DNA of 64,000 nucleotides from Gibbula magus. Its lineage: Eukaryota > Mollusca > Gastropoda > Trochida > Trochidae. The stretch covers positions 27,083,457-27,147,456 of the forward strand of contig OW388290.1 in assembly GCA_936450465.1 (NCBI GenBank), written 5' to 3'. A program made the translations under genes and the position numbers. Of this stretch, positions 13,330 through 24,912 are shown in pieces; position 1 is the stretch's first letter, and each line of letters starts with the position of its first letter. The notes under the pieces were generated by a model that searched no databases, was not told where the DNA came from, and worked only from the letters and a program-made list of their open reading frames with translations.

Positions 13330-14165
13330 AAGTAAAGTGCTGTAAGTCAATGGTCATAAATCTGAAAATAAATGAGTAGGCTCAGAAAATCACATGCATA
13401 ATCACTGATGTTTATCCCAGAGGATGTGTAAAGAATGATCAAAAACTGTGCCAGGAGTTGGTTTCAGAACGCTGCAAACTGGTCAGAACTTTTAAGAAGA
13501 ATATGATTAAGAACCAATTTTGGTTGATGTGTACCTAAAGGTTTTTGTGGAAACTGACCGTACTTAATGAAAGATGGATGGACCGAATGGTTTAAACTTT
13601 CACCTTCTTGTTGAAAGTGGTATCAATTCTGTAAAGATGATTAAACTTCGGTAACCAGTGAACAAAGCTTCATTATCAACCTACTAGCCATATAACGTGA
13701 TACGTGAAACGACCTTCTAAACCGTATCACCCGGTAAGAGGGACTCACAACATTATAAGTCCCCCCAGGATGGTTTACACAGACAATAATTGTAAACCCT
13801 GTTAGCAGGAATTACAATGATTGTAAACCCTGATATATTTGCTAAGATTGCGGCTTGAAAGTAAATATCTGAAGAAACTATCTGAGACTAATTTTGATAA
13901 ATTTCTCAAATACATGACAGCATATGAACAGCAAATGTTTTGAAGAAAGTGGGTCTCAATCCCGTATCCACCAATACCTGTAGCACGTCAACTAGCGCTT
14001 TAGTCTACTGCACCAACGAGGTAGATGACATTCCACGGTACAGAAGCAACTTATATATCGTTGCTGTACACAGGGATTGTAGGTTCCAAACAAGGATTTT
14101 ATGAACCACTCTATATACCAGGGATCACCAATATAACGCGATAACAAAGCCTGTTTCACACTTAA
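13330..14165. other. No feature recognised
   Basis: AT-rich sequence with only short frames. I see no splice-bounded exon and no repeat shared with other parts of the window. Confidence 0.5.
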
Positions 14166-14169
14166 AAAC

Positions 14170-14297
14170 GGTTTATAATATAGAGAAACCATGATACCTC
14201 ACATATGGTAAGGTCGCATCTTCGGGTTTTCCCTTCCTATCAGGATCCACAACCTTACCATATCCTCGGTATCATGGTTTCTCCTTATAAGAAACCT
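14170..14297. repeat. Long hairpin (inverted repeat, about 45 bp arms)
   Basis: Arms 14170-14214 and 14252-14297 are complementary. The inner 32 bp begins GAGAAACCATGATACC and ends ATGGTAAGGT on the left arm, with a few mismatches. The loop is about 37 nt. Confidence 0.8.
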
Positions 14298-14299
14298 TG

Positions 14300-15680
14300 T
14301 AGCCATTTGACATTGACATTTTATGTAGAGTTAGAGCACAGTCAAATGCTTTCGTCCAATCATATGATTGTATTGTGGTCACATGAAATACAATTATATC
14401 CCGATAGATGTACACTTGTCTGGTTGCGTTCGGGTATCATGCTCATAAAACTAGTTCACAGACTTTTATTAAAAACAACAAACAAAACCAAATGATTGTT
14501 TTATTTGTGTGGAAAATACACAATAAAACGCTTATTAGTTTAAAAATTGAATTGCGGGGTTTCCTTTCCGAAAGTATATAGTCGCTTCCGTCGATGGGGG
14601 TCTTCAATGTTCAGGACCTTGATATTATATATATATAAGAATATAAGCATGTAACTAAAGCAAGTGATGTGAAGACAACTGAGATTTGTTAAAGTGTATT
14701 TCATTTACATCATGGAATTAAGTGAAATGGTGGCATGCATCAAACTATTTTGCCAATGTTTGAAAATATAATAGATTATTTTATTTTCCGTTTTCCCCCA
14801 CGATATCAAAACATAATATTCAGAAGTTACAAAGAGCGAGATAAAGAATGGGGAGAAATTAACATAAATTATTTACCTTTTTGGAGTGTTGGTTAGAGGA
14901 TAGAGGCTGCAGGGTTGTTTCACTGAAACTTTGTAATGTAACACAGCGTCCGAGCGATATCCAGTACGACGTTACATACTAAATCCTTTCCCAGACCATT
15001 TAGAACAATTTCGTTGCAACAGTAACCTGAAATAATTTATATGCAATATAGATGTGATGCTCATTAGCATATGCAACAATAGATATTACAACTCTTAAAT
15101 TAGTAAATACAGCTCGACTTGTTACTTAACATGATTGAAAATATTTGAATTACAAAAACACTAACTGTTAACGAAACCAATTTAATAAAAATTATTATTG
15201 ACTTTTAAAAAAAACTTGGATAAAATATGGAGTAAAAAAAGTAAAGTTACCTTTCCTGAATGAATAGTGTACGTGTCCGTCTACTGCCCTTGATGAAGCA
15301 ATTGTATGAACTGATTCATTATAAAAACCACTCAGTCTTTATAATTATAGGCAATGAAATGTATTGGTGCTTAATATTTCTGAACAAAAACGTGCTTATC
15401 GTGCAAGCTCGTAATTCAAGCACGACGCTTATGATGTAGCACGACTCGTACGTTTTATATAAATTGTACGCCTCATGCACCTCGGACAAATTAGGAAGTT
15501 CAGTGCTCACAGTGCCGAAGATGACGTCAATGCCGCTAAAATTTGCATATGAAAATGAGAAATGTCATTGTTTTGCTTGTTGTGTTCGAGAGAATGTTTC
15601 CCAAATTTGTTGACAATTCATTTGAAATATGTTCATTTTAAGACAGGTTTTTCACAACTCAACCATTTGACTGTGCTCTA
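14300..15680. other. No gene recognised
   Basis: Unassigned AT-rich DNA with short frames only. TCAAATG, GAGCACAGTC and ATCCCGATA near 14330-14410 recur in inverted form near 15660-15725, so the two hairpins may be the ends of one larger foldback element. Confidence 0.35.
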
Positions 15681-15681
15681 A

Positions 15682-15827
15682 GATAGATAGAGAACTCGCA
15701 GCAGTACATTATCGGGATATAAATGTACGGTTTTGAGAGGGTTGGGCTCGGCTAGCGCCTCGCCCAATCCTCTCAAAACCGTACATCTATATCCCGATAA
15801 TGTACTGCTACTCGTCCTCTATCTATT
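15682..15827. repeat. Long hairpin with GC-rich tip
   Basis: Arms 15682-15747 and 15762-15827 pair almost throughout, including ACATTATCGGGATATA and GTACGGTTTTGAGAGG with their complements. The 14-nt tip is rich in GC (CTCGGCTAGCGCCT). No coding capacity. It is probably a foldback element. Confidence 0.9.
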
Positions 15828-15829
15828 AC

Positions 15830-16390
15830 ATAGTAACCTTTATTTGAAACCCATTATACAAAGGTCACCCGTTTCATTTTTATCTGCCAAGTAAGACTTT
15901 TTTGTCTAACAAACATAATCTGGTAAATTTAAAAAATGAAAGAAACGTACACGAATATGTTGTGCAAACTATAAGCTTTATTTCAGATCTACACAATTTC
16001 TAATATCAATTATCAACTACCGCCAGGACATGCACAATGTACTGGACAATAAATTTTTTTTTTTGTCTTTGGTATGAACCAGCTATAACAATAGATGATG
16101 TATCGCCTTCAATGAACAGAAAATACAATTTTAAAGACAAAAACATTCCATATGTAATGCTTTAAAAAGAGGTTAGTTACATAACTTTAACATTTGTTGT
16201 TTTTGGAAAAGGTCTGTTCTTATATCTCCTCAGAATCTCTTACGAGATGACACAATATGTCATTTATGCAGACAAAGCAAAAAACAAAATACATACATGT
16301 ATACTGTCAGCTTTCAATTTATATTTCACAAAAATAAAAATAACACATATGAATATGCGTGCACAAGTTGGAAATATTCATTCCTTTATT
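15830..16390. other. No feature recognised
   Basis: AT-rich DNA between the hairpin and the Tc1-like transposon. It contains a run of T at 16053-16062 and nothing else I can name. Confidence 0.5.
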
Positions 16391-16392
16391 TA

Positions 16393-17903
16393 AACTCACG
16401 GGCAAAAGAAACGCTACCACTTTAGTTTTGAAATTACGAAAAAAAATCAAACTCAGATTCAAACCCAACCACATGAAAACACATCGCCCAAGCACAACAA
16501 TGATTGTTTCATAAATTGAACTGTGGTATCAAACGCATGATTTCCCCAAATTTTCCCAAATTGTGGTTTTCACCTGTTGTTCATGGAAAGCAAACAAGAC
16601 CAATGCCCGACGGGTATAAAACCAATGCGAATTGGTTATTAGACACCCACTTTGTAAAAAACCCATTGAAGAATGGCAAGATTAACTTAACAAGATCGTG
16701 AGCGAGCAATCGGGATGATTGAAATGGGAGCCACCCACACTCATGTTGCAAGAACGTTTGGCTGTCACCGCACAACTGTCATAAGACTAATGCAGCTTTA
16801 TCGTCATTCCGGACAGACCTCAGACAAGCCAAGATCAGGCCGACCAAGAGTTACAACCCACCAGGAGGACTGATACCTGCGCACGTTACACCTCAGGAAA
16901 ATGCCCTGGGCAGACGCAGACCCAAGCAGTGTCCAGACGTGTAAGGTCCCATCGCATCAAGGCATACTGAATGTTCCGGGGACAGCGGTTGACAGCCGAA
17001 CATCACCAACGAAGACTGAGATTGGCAAGGATGGTGTTACGTTGGCAGCGACGTTAGTGGCAGAGGGAGCCTTTCTCTGACGAAAGTCGGTTCTGTCTCT
17101 TCAAAGCAGATGGGAAAGTACGTGTTCATCGCCGTCGGGGAGGGAGAACAGTTGCATGTTGAGTTCAGGAAGTGGTGCCTTACTGGGAGGAAGTGTCATG
17201 TTTTGGGGAGGCATACTTGGTGAGGAGAAGACGCCGCTGATTATCGTGAATGGAAAGCTAATGGCTCAGCGTTACGTCGATGAATTCTCCGTCCCGTCGT
17301 CTGTCCCTTTATTCGACAACAGGCACAAGGTGTGATCTTTCAACAAGACAATGCCAGACCGTGCACAGCTCGAGACATCAACACTTTCTTTCAACAACAT
17401 CGACGTTTTGCCATGGCCAGCATGCTCGCCTGACATGTCACCAATTGAACATCTTTGGGACGCTATGGATCGTCGTATTCGCCAACGACAATCACCTCAA
17501 CATCACCGCCTGCAACTTGTCCAAGCTCTCCAAGAAGAATGGCAGCGCATTCCACGTAATGAGGTCAGGCGTTTTATTTTCTCCATGCGTCGGAGGGTCA
17601 CTGTGTCTATCATGGCAAGGGGAGGACATATACGTTATTAGTGTGAACTGTTATCGTAACATTGAGCCTGGATTTCCTTGCACCGGGATCAGTCATAACC
17701 GTAAACTTGGACTTTTTTCTATCCCAGAAGAATATCAGAGACTGTGATGTTGATACCGGAAGCTGATTGGTTGCATTTTATATGAATATGATATCGGCAC
17801 ATGTTCTTTTTGAATAAACATTTTGTTTTTTTAATCTGACTTCTTTATTTATTCTTCAATTTAGATTAAATACCTGGTAGCGTTTTTTTTATGCTCGTGA
17901 GTT
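16393..17903 (+). mobile_element. Tc1-like DNA transposon, 1511 bp, decayed
   Basis: Bounded by TA target duplications (16391-16392 and 17904-17905) and inverted ends. The left end starts AACTCACGGGCAAAAG. The right end on the minus strand starts AACTCACGAGCATAAA, and both continue into AAACGCTACCA. It contains a broken transposase. The structure fits the Tc1/mariner superfamily, which inserts at TA. Confidence 0.9.
16695..17641 (+). pseudogene. Tc1-like transposase, frameshifted
   Basis: A functional enzyme of this family cuts and rejoins transposon ends with a DDE catalytic triad. In order I can read an N-terminal helix-turn-helix (ERAIGMIEMGATHTHVARTF, then HRTTVIRL, about 16700-16800), a GRPR-type linker (SGRPRVTT, about 16840), the first aspartate context FSDESRFCLFKADGK (17077-17120), FWGGI (about 17200), the second aspartate in FQQDNARP (D at 17347-17349), and the third acidic residue in SPDMSPIEHLWD (E at 17447-17449). 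The last two residues are 100 nt apart, while a DD34E spacing needs 105, so a small deletion shifts the frame between them. Further frame changes occur near 16870 and 17160. The final frame is open to the stop at 17639-17641. The copy is inactive. Confidence 0.88.
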
Positions 17904-17969
17904 TACATCAAATTTCCAAAGGGTTGTTGAGAACAAGTTATTTCTGAATAAACACTTATTTCGGTTGAA

Positions 17970-18185
17970 ATGATCAAAGTTTGTCTTGCCATAAACACAT
18001 GCAATCAATTCCGATTTACGGGTCTGTTCATACTATGTTATAATCACAAAACTGCCAGGGCAGTGAAATTTGTCTGCCATTTGGAGGTAATGTTCGGTCA
18101 AGTGGAATATAATTGTTCGAGGATAGGCTCTGATATGGATGAAACCATTACCAACAATTGTACATGCAAACCAGACATTGATTGA
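17970..18185 (+). other. Counterpart of the small Cys-containing ORF at 4253
   Basis: A 71-codon frame whose C-terminal part (EYNCSRIGSDMDETI, then CTCKPDID) matches 4253-4456. The upstream part is not conserved in frame. See the caution given there. Confidence 0.15.
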
Positions 18186-18639
18186 AAAGTGTCTAGAGCA
18201 TCAAAGACAGCGTGCAAGATGCACAGAATATACTTTTTAACCATCAACCATTGCGAATAAAATGTACTTGGCAAAAAAACTTGTTTAACAACAGTGGTTT
18301 AAAAAATTCAATCAAAAGTATAAGAGATCCTTATCAATAATTTGATAAATTAAGACAATCAAAGCCAAACATAATCACTAATACATTTCGCACTCTATAA
18401 GCCTGAATCATCAAAATGAGAGTAAAAACATTGAAATCATGATATAAACGTACCCTTGACGTATAACTCACAATGTATCTAAATCCATTTGCAAACACTA
18501 AAGTTTTCAATGTTTAATTAAAGGCACATGAAAGGTGATGAAAAAAAGAAATGTTATGGTCATATACGAGTTGTTTGTGATAACATCGGCTTTTCACAGA
18601 ATGTCAAAAGATAAAATCAGATTTTTAAAAGCTCCTAAT

Positions 18640-18950
18640 ACAGTCTGTATTGTTAGGTAGGCTGTAGAGACAAGTAGTAGGATAATTCAAGCTAGCAGCC
18701 AGCCAAGTGAATGAAGCTTCCAGACTATTTTGTTAGTCAGACATTAGCCCTATGAATGGTTGGTGATGAGGTCATAAAGAGATAGGAAAGTTGCATTTCA
18801 AATGTAAAGAAAGGTCAGCATTTCTAGTTTCTGTCTCCTCCCAGTGTTTTGCAGGTGACTATTGAGGTGTCAAAAAAGTGAGATGTAAGTTCAGAGAGAC
18901 CAATACAACTTAGGCACTCGTATATTTTGCTCGATAGTTGGGAATTGTGA
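18640..18950. repeat. Interspersed repeat copy 3
   Basis: Very close to 5590-5870 (same TAGTAGGATAATTCAAGCTA and CCAGACTATTTTGTTAG), in the corresponding place of duplication unit 2. Confidence 0.75.
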
Positions 18951-20324
18951 AAAATGCTTTTGAAAGGAATATTTGATTTCAAACTTTGTCACAAGTTGTT
19001 AATTTGGACTGCCTTCCTAAACAGGCCAGTTGACGTAAGTGTAAAAGCCATGTCAAATGAATAATCTAAATATAGTTCACCCTCCAGCCAATTGTGTGAG
19101 ATCAGTAAGCTTATCTCAATTCTGTAAATGTGAAAGTGAGAATGTTAATGGCAATCCAATAGTTTCTTGACCTCAGAATAAGCTTGTTATTTGTAATCAC
19201 GACGCCGCATTTTACTGGCATCCAATCATTTCATTTGGGCCTCTATTCATCCTTTACAAAGCCACTTAGTCGGAATTCAGAAACTTACTGCTCGTAATTC
19301 ACTGATTACCAGTTTCGGGTAAAATTGTCATGAATTGGTTCAACTCTAATGAAACGTTAACGAACTACATTGACTACAAATAAACATTAAATCTTAAACA
19401 TGCACTTATCACATAGTCTTATGTTTACTATAAGTCGGTATATTTAGTTATCATGCATTATTTTACCCATAAATGACAAATTGGGATTCAATGAATGTGT
19501 AGCATAAACCTGTAACCCAGTATTTTCCAACCATGATAATTTAATTTAGTCGAATTACAAAAGTTAAGTTTATACAACATATGATTGAGGCTCTAGTTCT
19601 AATTTCTTATTTCATTTCGCCATGTTCAAAGACATATAAACTGTGGACATGTTCCTGAATGCCGTCATGTACAAGCTGAGACAATTCCTCTACACCATTA
19701 GGAGTACCCAACTTCTTCCTGATAACAATTCGTGTCGACCATGCTGGACCAAAACATAAGTTTCATGTGATAGTTCATGGTACATAAAATGGTCGCAGGT
19801 AATTTGTATACTACAATAACTCAAGCCACGATATTTTTATGACAATATGTGCTTGTAGCGGTTTGCCAGTTTTAAGTGGTGAGTGACACTTCTACACTAG
19901 TTGTTTCCAGTGAAGTCAAACATACTATTGAACAAAATGTAATTCAACAAAATACGTCTTCTCCATATCAACCTATCACTAATGAGCCAGCTCAAAGTTG
20001 TGTACATGTACATCTGGATGCATAGTTCATATCACTTTTAATTTTCCACTGAGTCTGTGATATTGATCTTGAAAATGAAACATTTGTAAGTTTGTAGTAT
20101 CAGCAAAATAAGTCTATCTTAAACCGTCTAGTATTTGAAGGAATGTGCCTCATAGTTTCCGGAGAGTTTTGCCATTGCATTATCTTAAATGAATCAGCCC
20201 TGTTCTGTTCTTTTTTTTAATTTACTGCTTGGATTGTCCTACTTATTGGTGTGAGATCCATGTTAGCATTTAGAAGGCAAAATTAGTTTAATATCAACGT
20301 TGCTGAAGAGTGAATTTTTGTTCC

Positions 20325-20705
20325 GAGGAATAAAATTTGCAAAATTATGCATCTACCGTGATACGAACAGGTTCTGTAGATTCCTCTCCATAAGGTCTGA
20401 GAACACCCCGTATAGGCACATGTTCCAAACCAGTTTAGCACAGCCAAAGCCCAGTCAAATAGCTGACCAATCACAACGTAGTTTTTAAACGGTCACTGTT
20501 TTGAAAGCATTCGGAACAGACTAAAGGATAGCTGTTTGGAGTTATCTGCCCCTAGCTTCTCGCACCGAAAGCATTTGTTGGGCGTCTTTTGATTGGCTAC
20601 CTGAATTGTGCTCGAACACGCGGTTTGGCGTGGAACCTACTACCGATATGAGTTCGTATCCCGGTAAATGCACTATTTTGCAATTTTTATTCCACGGAAA
20701 ACCGT
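20325..20705. repeat. Foldback element, about 48 bp imperfect arms
   Basis: TTCCGAGGAATAAAATTTGC and ATACGAAC in the left arm (20330-20368) pair with GTTCGTAT and the complement of TTCCGTGGAATAAAAATTGC in the right arm (20651-20700). The spacer is about 280 bp without coding signal. Unit 1 lacks this segment at the matching place (about 8780), so it is an insertion. Confidence 0.65.
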
Positions 20706-20874
20706 CGATTTTAATCAGACTGACCCCACCTGAGCAGTCTCGCAGGATTAAGCAGTTGGATTTTGATTCGATTAAACAATCAAACATATGATAGCAGAAG
20801 GTAGGCTCGAAGAAGCAATATATGAACTACATCTTAAATAGATTACGACCAATACTGTGAGATCATTCAGAAAT

Positions 20875-20930
20875 AAGTGAGTGAGTGAGTTGTTGTTAAA
20901 TGCCGCTTCAGCAGGATCGCAGCCATTTGC
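20875..20930 (-). mobile_element. Short repeat family B tail (ACTCACTCAC)
   Basis: GTGAGTGAGTGAGTTGTTG followed by TTAAATGCCGCTTC is the minus-strand view of a 3' tail also seen at 48019-48056 and 51721-51758. It resembles the SINE A tail (GCGGCGTTAAAC) but ends in ACTC repeats. Confidence 0.6.
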
Positions 20931-21029
20931 GGCTTCAGAAATAATAGAATCATTCACGCAAAAAACATGTCATATGAAAGGCAGCAACCTGAGACGATGT
21001 AAGATCATTGTATGTTATGCTGTAGAGGA

Positions 21030-21280
21030 TGTCTTGTTTCAAACAGTGAATACTTCGTCTTCAAATCAGTCTTAGACCCTAAAAGTCCTCAACAGACTTT
21101 CTGGCCATTGTCAGATATTCGGCACAGATAAGTTGCGCGATGATTCAAGCTCTGCAACTAGTCGAGTGAATGAAGTATCCAGACTATTTTGTTAGGTCAG
21201 ACATTTGTTCCATAATTGCTTCATGTTGAGGTCATTGCGTGAGGGAGCAGTCATTTCATGATTTGATTATTCCTCTCGGA
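21030..21280. repeat. Interspersed repeat copy 4
   Basis: Matches 9190-9440 almost colinearly (GCGCGATGATTCAAGCTCTG, then GTTCCATAATTGCTTCATG). A SINE follows directly at 21285. Confidence 0.75.
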
Positions 21281-21284
21281 TGTA

Positions 21285-21402
21285 GGTGAGGTGAGTTGTG
21301 ATTTAACGCCGCTTTAAAGAGTATTTCACTTATATCGCGGATGCTAGTATTATTGCACGGAGAAAGCACACAACGCCATGTGGCTATGCATTGCGGTGAC
21401 TA
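21285..21402 (-). mobile_element. SINE family A, 3' part only
   Basis: Tail GGTGAGGTGAGTTGTG, then body through CATGTGGCTATGCATTGCGG. It stops at 21402, where the LINE sequence appears to begin. Confidence 0.85.
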
Positions 21403-21774
21403 AAACGATAAAGACCATTGGCATTTTTGTTTCGTTGCATATATGATGTTTATTTAAGGTGAGCACGTTGTCACCGAGACAAACAAAAAAAAATAGAGCC
21501 ACTGGCTCTGTAACTCAAATGTCAACTTCTAGGTGAGAGGTACACCAAATAGGAAGCACTTTAAATTGAGAAGATGAAAAAAGTATTATGGTCCTTACCA
21601 CTCTGACCTATCTTTGAGGCCAGAGTTAAAATCGCCTACAAATAAAGACTCTCTCACAGGAGGATACAGAGACAGTGGGGCTAACCAGCAAGTACTCTAC
21701 AGATATAATGAATGCCATCATTGGACTGAAATATGATGTGAAAACTGTTAACGATCGACTCAGTCAACTAATCG

Positions 21775-22260
21775 GGAAGAGAACAACGAGACGAGATAAA
21801 CAAGTTGAGTAAAGAAAATAAACATATGTGTGAAAAGTTGACTGCTATGAAAGATAAACTAGATGACTATGAATCAAAATCTAGACGCAATAATTTGCTG
21901 TTTCATGGCATAGAAAGTGAACTAAATGAAACAATGGAAAGTTCGGAGAACAAGTTCGTGATTTTATTCGAGATTCCCTGGACAACCCGCAAGCAAACGA
22001 CATCCTTATTACGAGGGCCCACCGACTTTATTCGGAACGGAAAACGAAACCTTCCAATAATTGCGAATTTCGTTCTCACGAGTGACAGGAATGCCATCCT
22101 TTTCGGCGCGAAGAGGAAACTAAATGAGAAAGGTGACACAACACGACGAGTAACGGAGGATCTCACACAGCGAGTACGGGAAGCACGAAGATCATTCGCT
22201 CCATATACTCAGATGCTCTCAAAGCAGGTCTAAAACCGAAGATACGGCACGATAAATTAA
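21775..22260 (+). pseudogene. LINE ORF1-like RNA-binding protein
   Basis: In retrotransposons of this kind ORF1 coats the RNA and acts as a nucleic-acid chaperone. The frame from 21805 has a charged, coiled-coil-like start (NKHMCEKLTAMKDKLDDYE), then ESKSRRNNLLFHGI, the signature at the junction of the coiled coil and the RRM-like fold in L1-type ORF1 proteins. The next part (DFIRNGKRNLPIIANFVL and RNAILFGAKRKLNEKG) fits the RRM/C-terminal domain. It stops at 22231-22233, and the reading continues in another frame (SDALKAGLKPKIRHDKL), so a frameshift near 22200 broke the C-terminus. No start codon is certain. Confidence 0.7.
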
Positions 22261-22464
22261 TCGTCGATGGAAAAGTATTCATTCATGATCGGGAAAACAA
22301 CGTCAACAAGTGTATTTCAGGTGCACCGCGACAGTCACAGTACACAGCTGTTTCTCTCGACCACGCCACGCCCCCTTGTTTACACCTAGTAGCGGAAGTG
22401 AAGGGGAGAGCAGTCCAAATACTATATTTACACGCTCCAGCACAGCGAAATGAGGACTCGGCCA

Positions 22465-23375
22465 AGGCTCCATAAGTATTCTCGGTTGGAACATTGAAGG
22501 ATTAAATAAACACGTAAGTTCTACTCATAATGACTTTGAGAATTTCTGTGGTAAATATGATGTAATCGGATTTTGAGAGACATTTGCTAAACACCCAAAT
22601 TATTTCGACATGTTATTGTCCGGATTTCGATCGCACTACTGCAGGCCGAAACAATAGCATATGGGTAGGTACAGCGGAGGCGTGTCTGTTTTTGTGAAAC
22701 CAGACGTAGATGCGTACATGAGTAGAAATTTTGAAGATTTTGAAGATTGTGTTGTTCTTTTGTTTCATTCAACGAGACTTCAATTTCTAAAAGATATTAT
22801 ATTAATGTTTGTTTATATATCACCAGAAAATTCCCCAATTTACAATCGAAAGGATTATGATGGTATCCAACGCTTGGATCAATATGTCGAAAACATAAAA
22901 CATCTCTACTTTCAGCATCATATTTTACTTGTAGGTGATTTCTAAATTATATTCTCTGTGATGATCTCTATTATGTTCAAGCTAACAGTGAGGACTACCC
23001 AAGTGATAACTTTCAAACTCCACGCAATTCAAAAGACAATAAGGTATAACAATTATGGAAAATCCCTTGCAGAAATGTGTTGCACTCATGGTTTACATGC
23101 TTTGAATTGTAGGTTGTATGATGACAAGGAAGGAAATTTCACCTGTGTTACTCATAATGGTGCAAGTTTAGTGGATTATTTCCTAGCAAGTACAGAATTA
23201 TTTCCTTATTTCAGTTCCTTTGGGGTTCTTGAAAGGGATGAGTCAAATCAATTCCCTTTGCATTGTTCAATTAAATTTCCTAGAAGAGCTACAATTCATA
23301 CTCACAATAAACAGATCTAGAACATTCCCAACCCGTCATGCGATATGGATCAAGAGGTGTGGATTAAATACAACT
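22465..23375 (+). pseudogene. LINE endonuclease domain (APE-type), inactive
   Basis: The endonuclease nicks target DNA to start reverse transcription. The domain begins around 22470 (ILGWNIEGLNKH). A stop at 22574-22576 sits just before the conserved ET of the catalytic QET motif. GRYSGGVSVFVK follows at 22663-22698. The GDFN motif is cut by a stop after LLVGDF (about 22930-22945). The usual SDH near the end reads SNQ (about 23245). So two stops and at least two catalytic positions are lost. The coding frame runs up to the insertion at 23376 and resumes after it at 24910. Confidence 0.8.
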
Positions 23376-24909
23376 GGCCCTGAGGTTATAAAACAAACTC
23401 TGTACTCAACTCAACTCTGTGCTCAACTCAGTGAGTTTAGACTCAGTTGAGATCGACTCAAATATTGAGGTTATAAAACGTCTTGAGTCTGTGCTCAAGT
23501 GAGTTCGAAATCAAACTCAGCTGAGTATACTCAGCGATATTTTGTTTTGTTGAAAACAACAAAATAGACCCTGTAAAGCAAAATAACATTTGTGTCTGCA
23601 GTATCACACACATTTTATGATCGGAGTTTTACAGTTTCTACAATCTTTTATCATAAATGAATGAATACTAGACATGTTATGTATGTTGCAAGACATATGC
23701 TGTTCAGATCTACAAAAATGATTTGTTCAAATTCTTACCTATTCTTGGATTTTATATCACTTTTAAATCACAACATTGCTCCCCTCTGTCACATTGCACA
23801 TCAATGTCAATGCCAACTTGATAAGGGAAGTAACTCCTGTTTATTTCTATTGTAAATTTTTCACTTTGTTAGATGACTCATAATGGGAGTTCTAGTCACC
23901 AATTTCTTTTATAAAATAAACTGATTCTGTTTTTTACACATACACTTTGCTTTTTTGACACATGTTCTTACTCTGATTTACAAAAATAATCTCCCAGAAT
24001 AAAATAATTTTTTGTCAATGCACAAATATAACAAAATGATAAAATAAATTATGCTTTTTTTAAAGAATAATATTTAGATTTTTTCAAAGTATGTACATAA
24101 TTCAATTAAAAACTAAACGTTTTTCTCACCCAGTGTTTTCTTTTATAAAATATAAATTTTATAATCCACATTTTCCTATACGTACTAAGTCCAGCGAAAT
24201 AGTTATTTTACATATTTTAAAGCTTTCCCATTTTGTTCTAGTCTCTCAAGTTATATTGCATACGGATTCCCTTATTTCTGTGTTTAATAAGGGTCTATCT
24301 CAACTGAAGATTAGGCCTATGCTATCCTAGTGAAAACGTATCCTATAAAGTAGATCGGGGTATCCCATTTAATGGCAAGCATGTTTAAATGGAATGGAAA
24401 AATAGAAATTAAGGGAGATACACAGAAAAGTATTTACTATTTATCTAAAGCCTGATGTAAAAATGTGTTGTTTTTTTCTTTAAAATAAAAATGAATTAAA
24501 AGACAAGCACCTGCAGGGATTGACGAAGAGGTTTGTTGTGTAGGAGAACAGGCACCCAGGGACAGGAGACTACATGTAATTATAACAAGTAGAAATATCT
24601 TGTTGGGTCTCAAAATGACCCTTTTCCTAATAACATGTTGTTTCTGTCCCCGAAATTTATTCCCACACGCATACAGGGCGTAGATCGAAAGATATATCGT
24701 ATGTGTGTTGTCATTTTTGTAGCTGAGTACGGTGTTAAGTAAGGGTCCGACCTTACTTGAGTTGAGTACGTTTTCAGACTCAAGCTGAGTTTGATATCGA
24801 ACTCAAGAAATTTTATAACCTCCATACTCTGAGTCTGAGTTTTGAGTTGAGCACGAAACCTGAGTTGAGCATGAAATCAAACTCAAGAAAGTTTTATAAC
24901 CTCGGGGCC
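23376..24909. mobile_element. Inverted-repeat DNA element inserted in the LINE (1.53 kb)
   Basis: The ends are inverted repeats: GGCCCTGAGGTTATAAAAC at 23376-23394 and its complement with one change at 24891-24909. The LINE reading frame resumes across the insertion with a tryptophan codon shared at both edges, so the target duplication is at most TGG or CTGG. Each end also has a second inner copy of the motif (GAGGTTATAAAAC near 23467; TTTTATAACCTC near 24811) followed by many ACTCAACTCA and ACTCAGTTGAG motifs. The internal 1.2 kb has only short frames and no recognisable transposase, so the element is non-autonomous. Superfamily not assigned. Confidence 0.85.
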
Positions 24910-24912
24910 TGG

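Larger units (their letters stand above)
9780..21275. repeat. Tandem duplication, unit 2 (split by insertions)
   Basis: This is the second copy of the unit described at 300-9450. The first half aligns to 9780-12010 and the second half to 17930-21275. Between them lie 12.2-17.9 kb of mobile elements and unassigned DNA without a counterpart in unit 1. A further unmatched stretch, 20310-20880, contains a foldback element. Divergence with many small indels suggests an old event. Confidence 0.8.
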
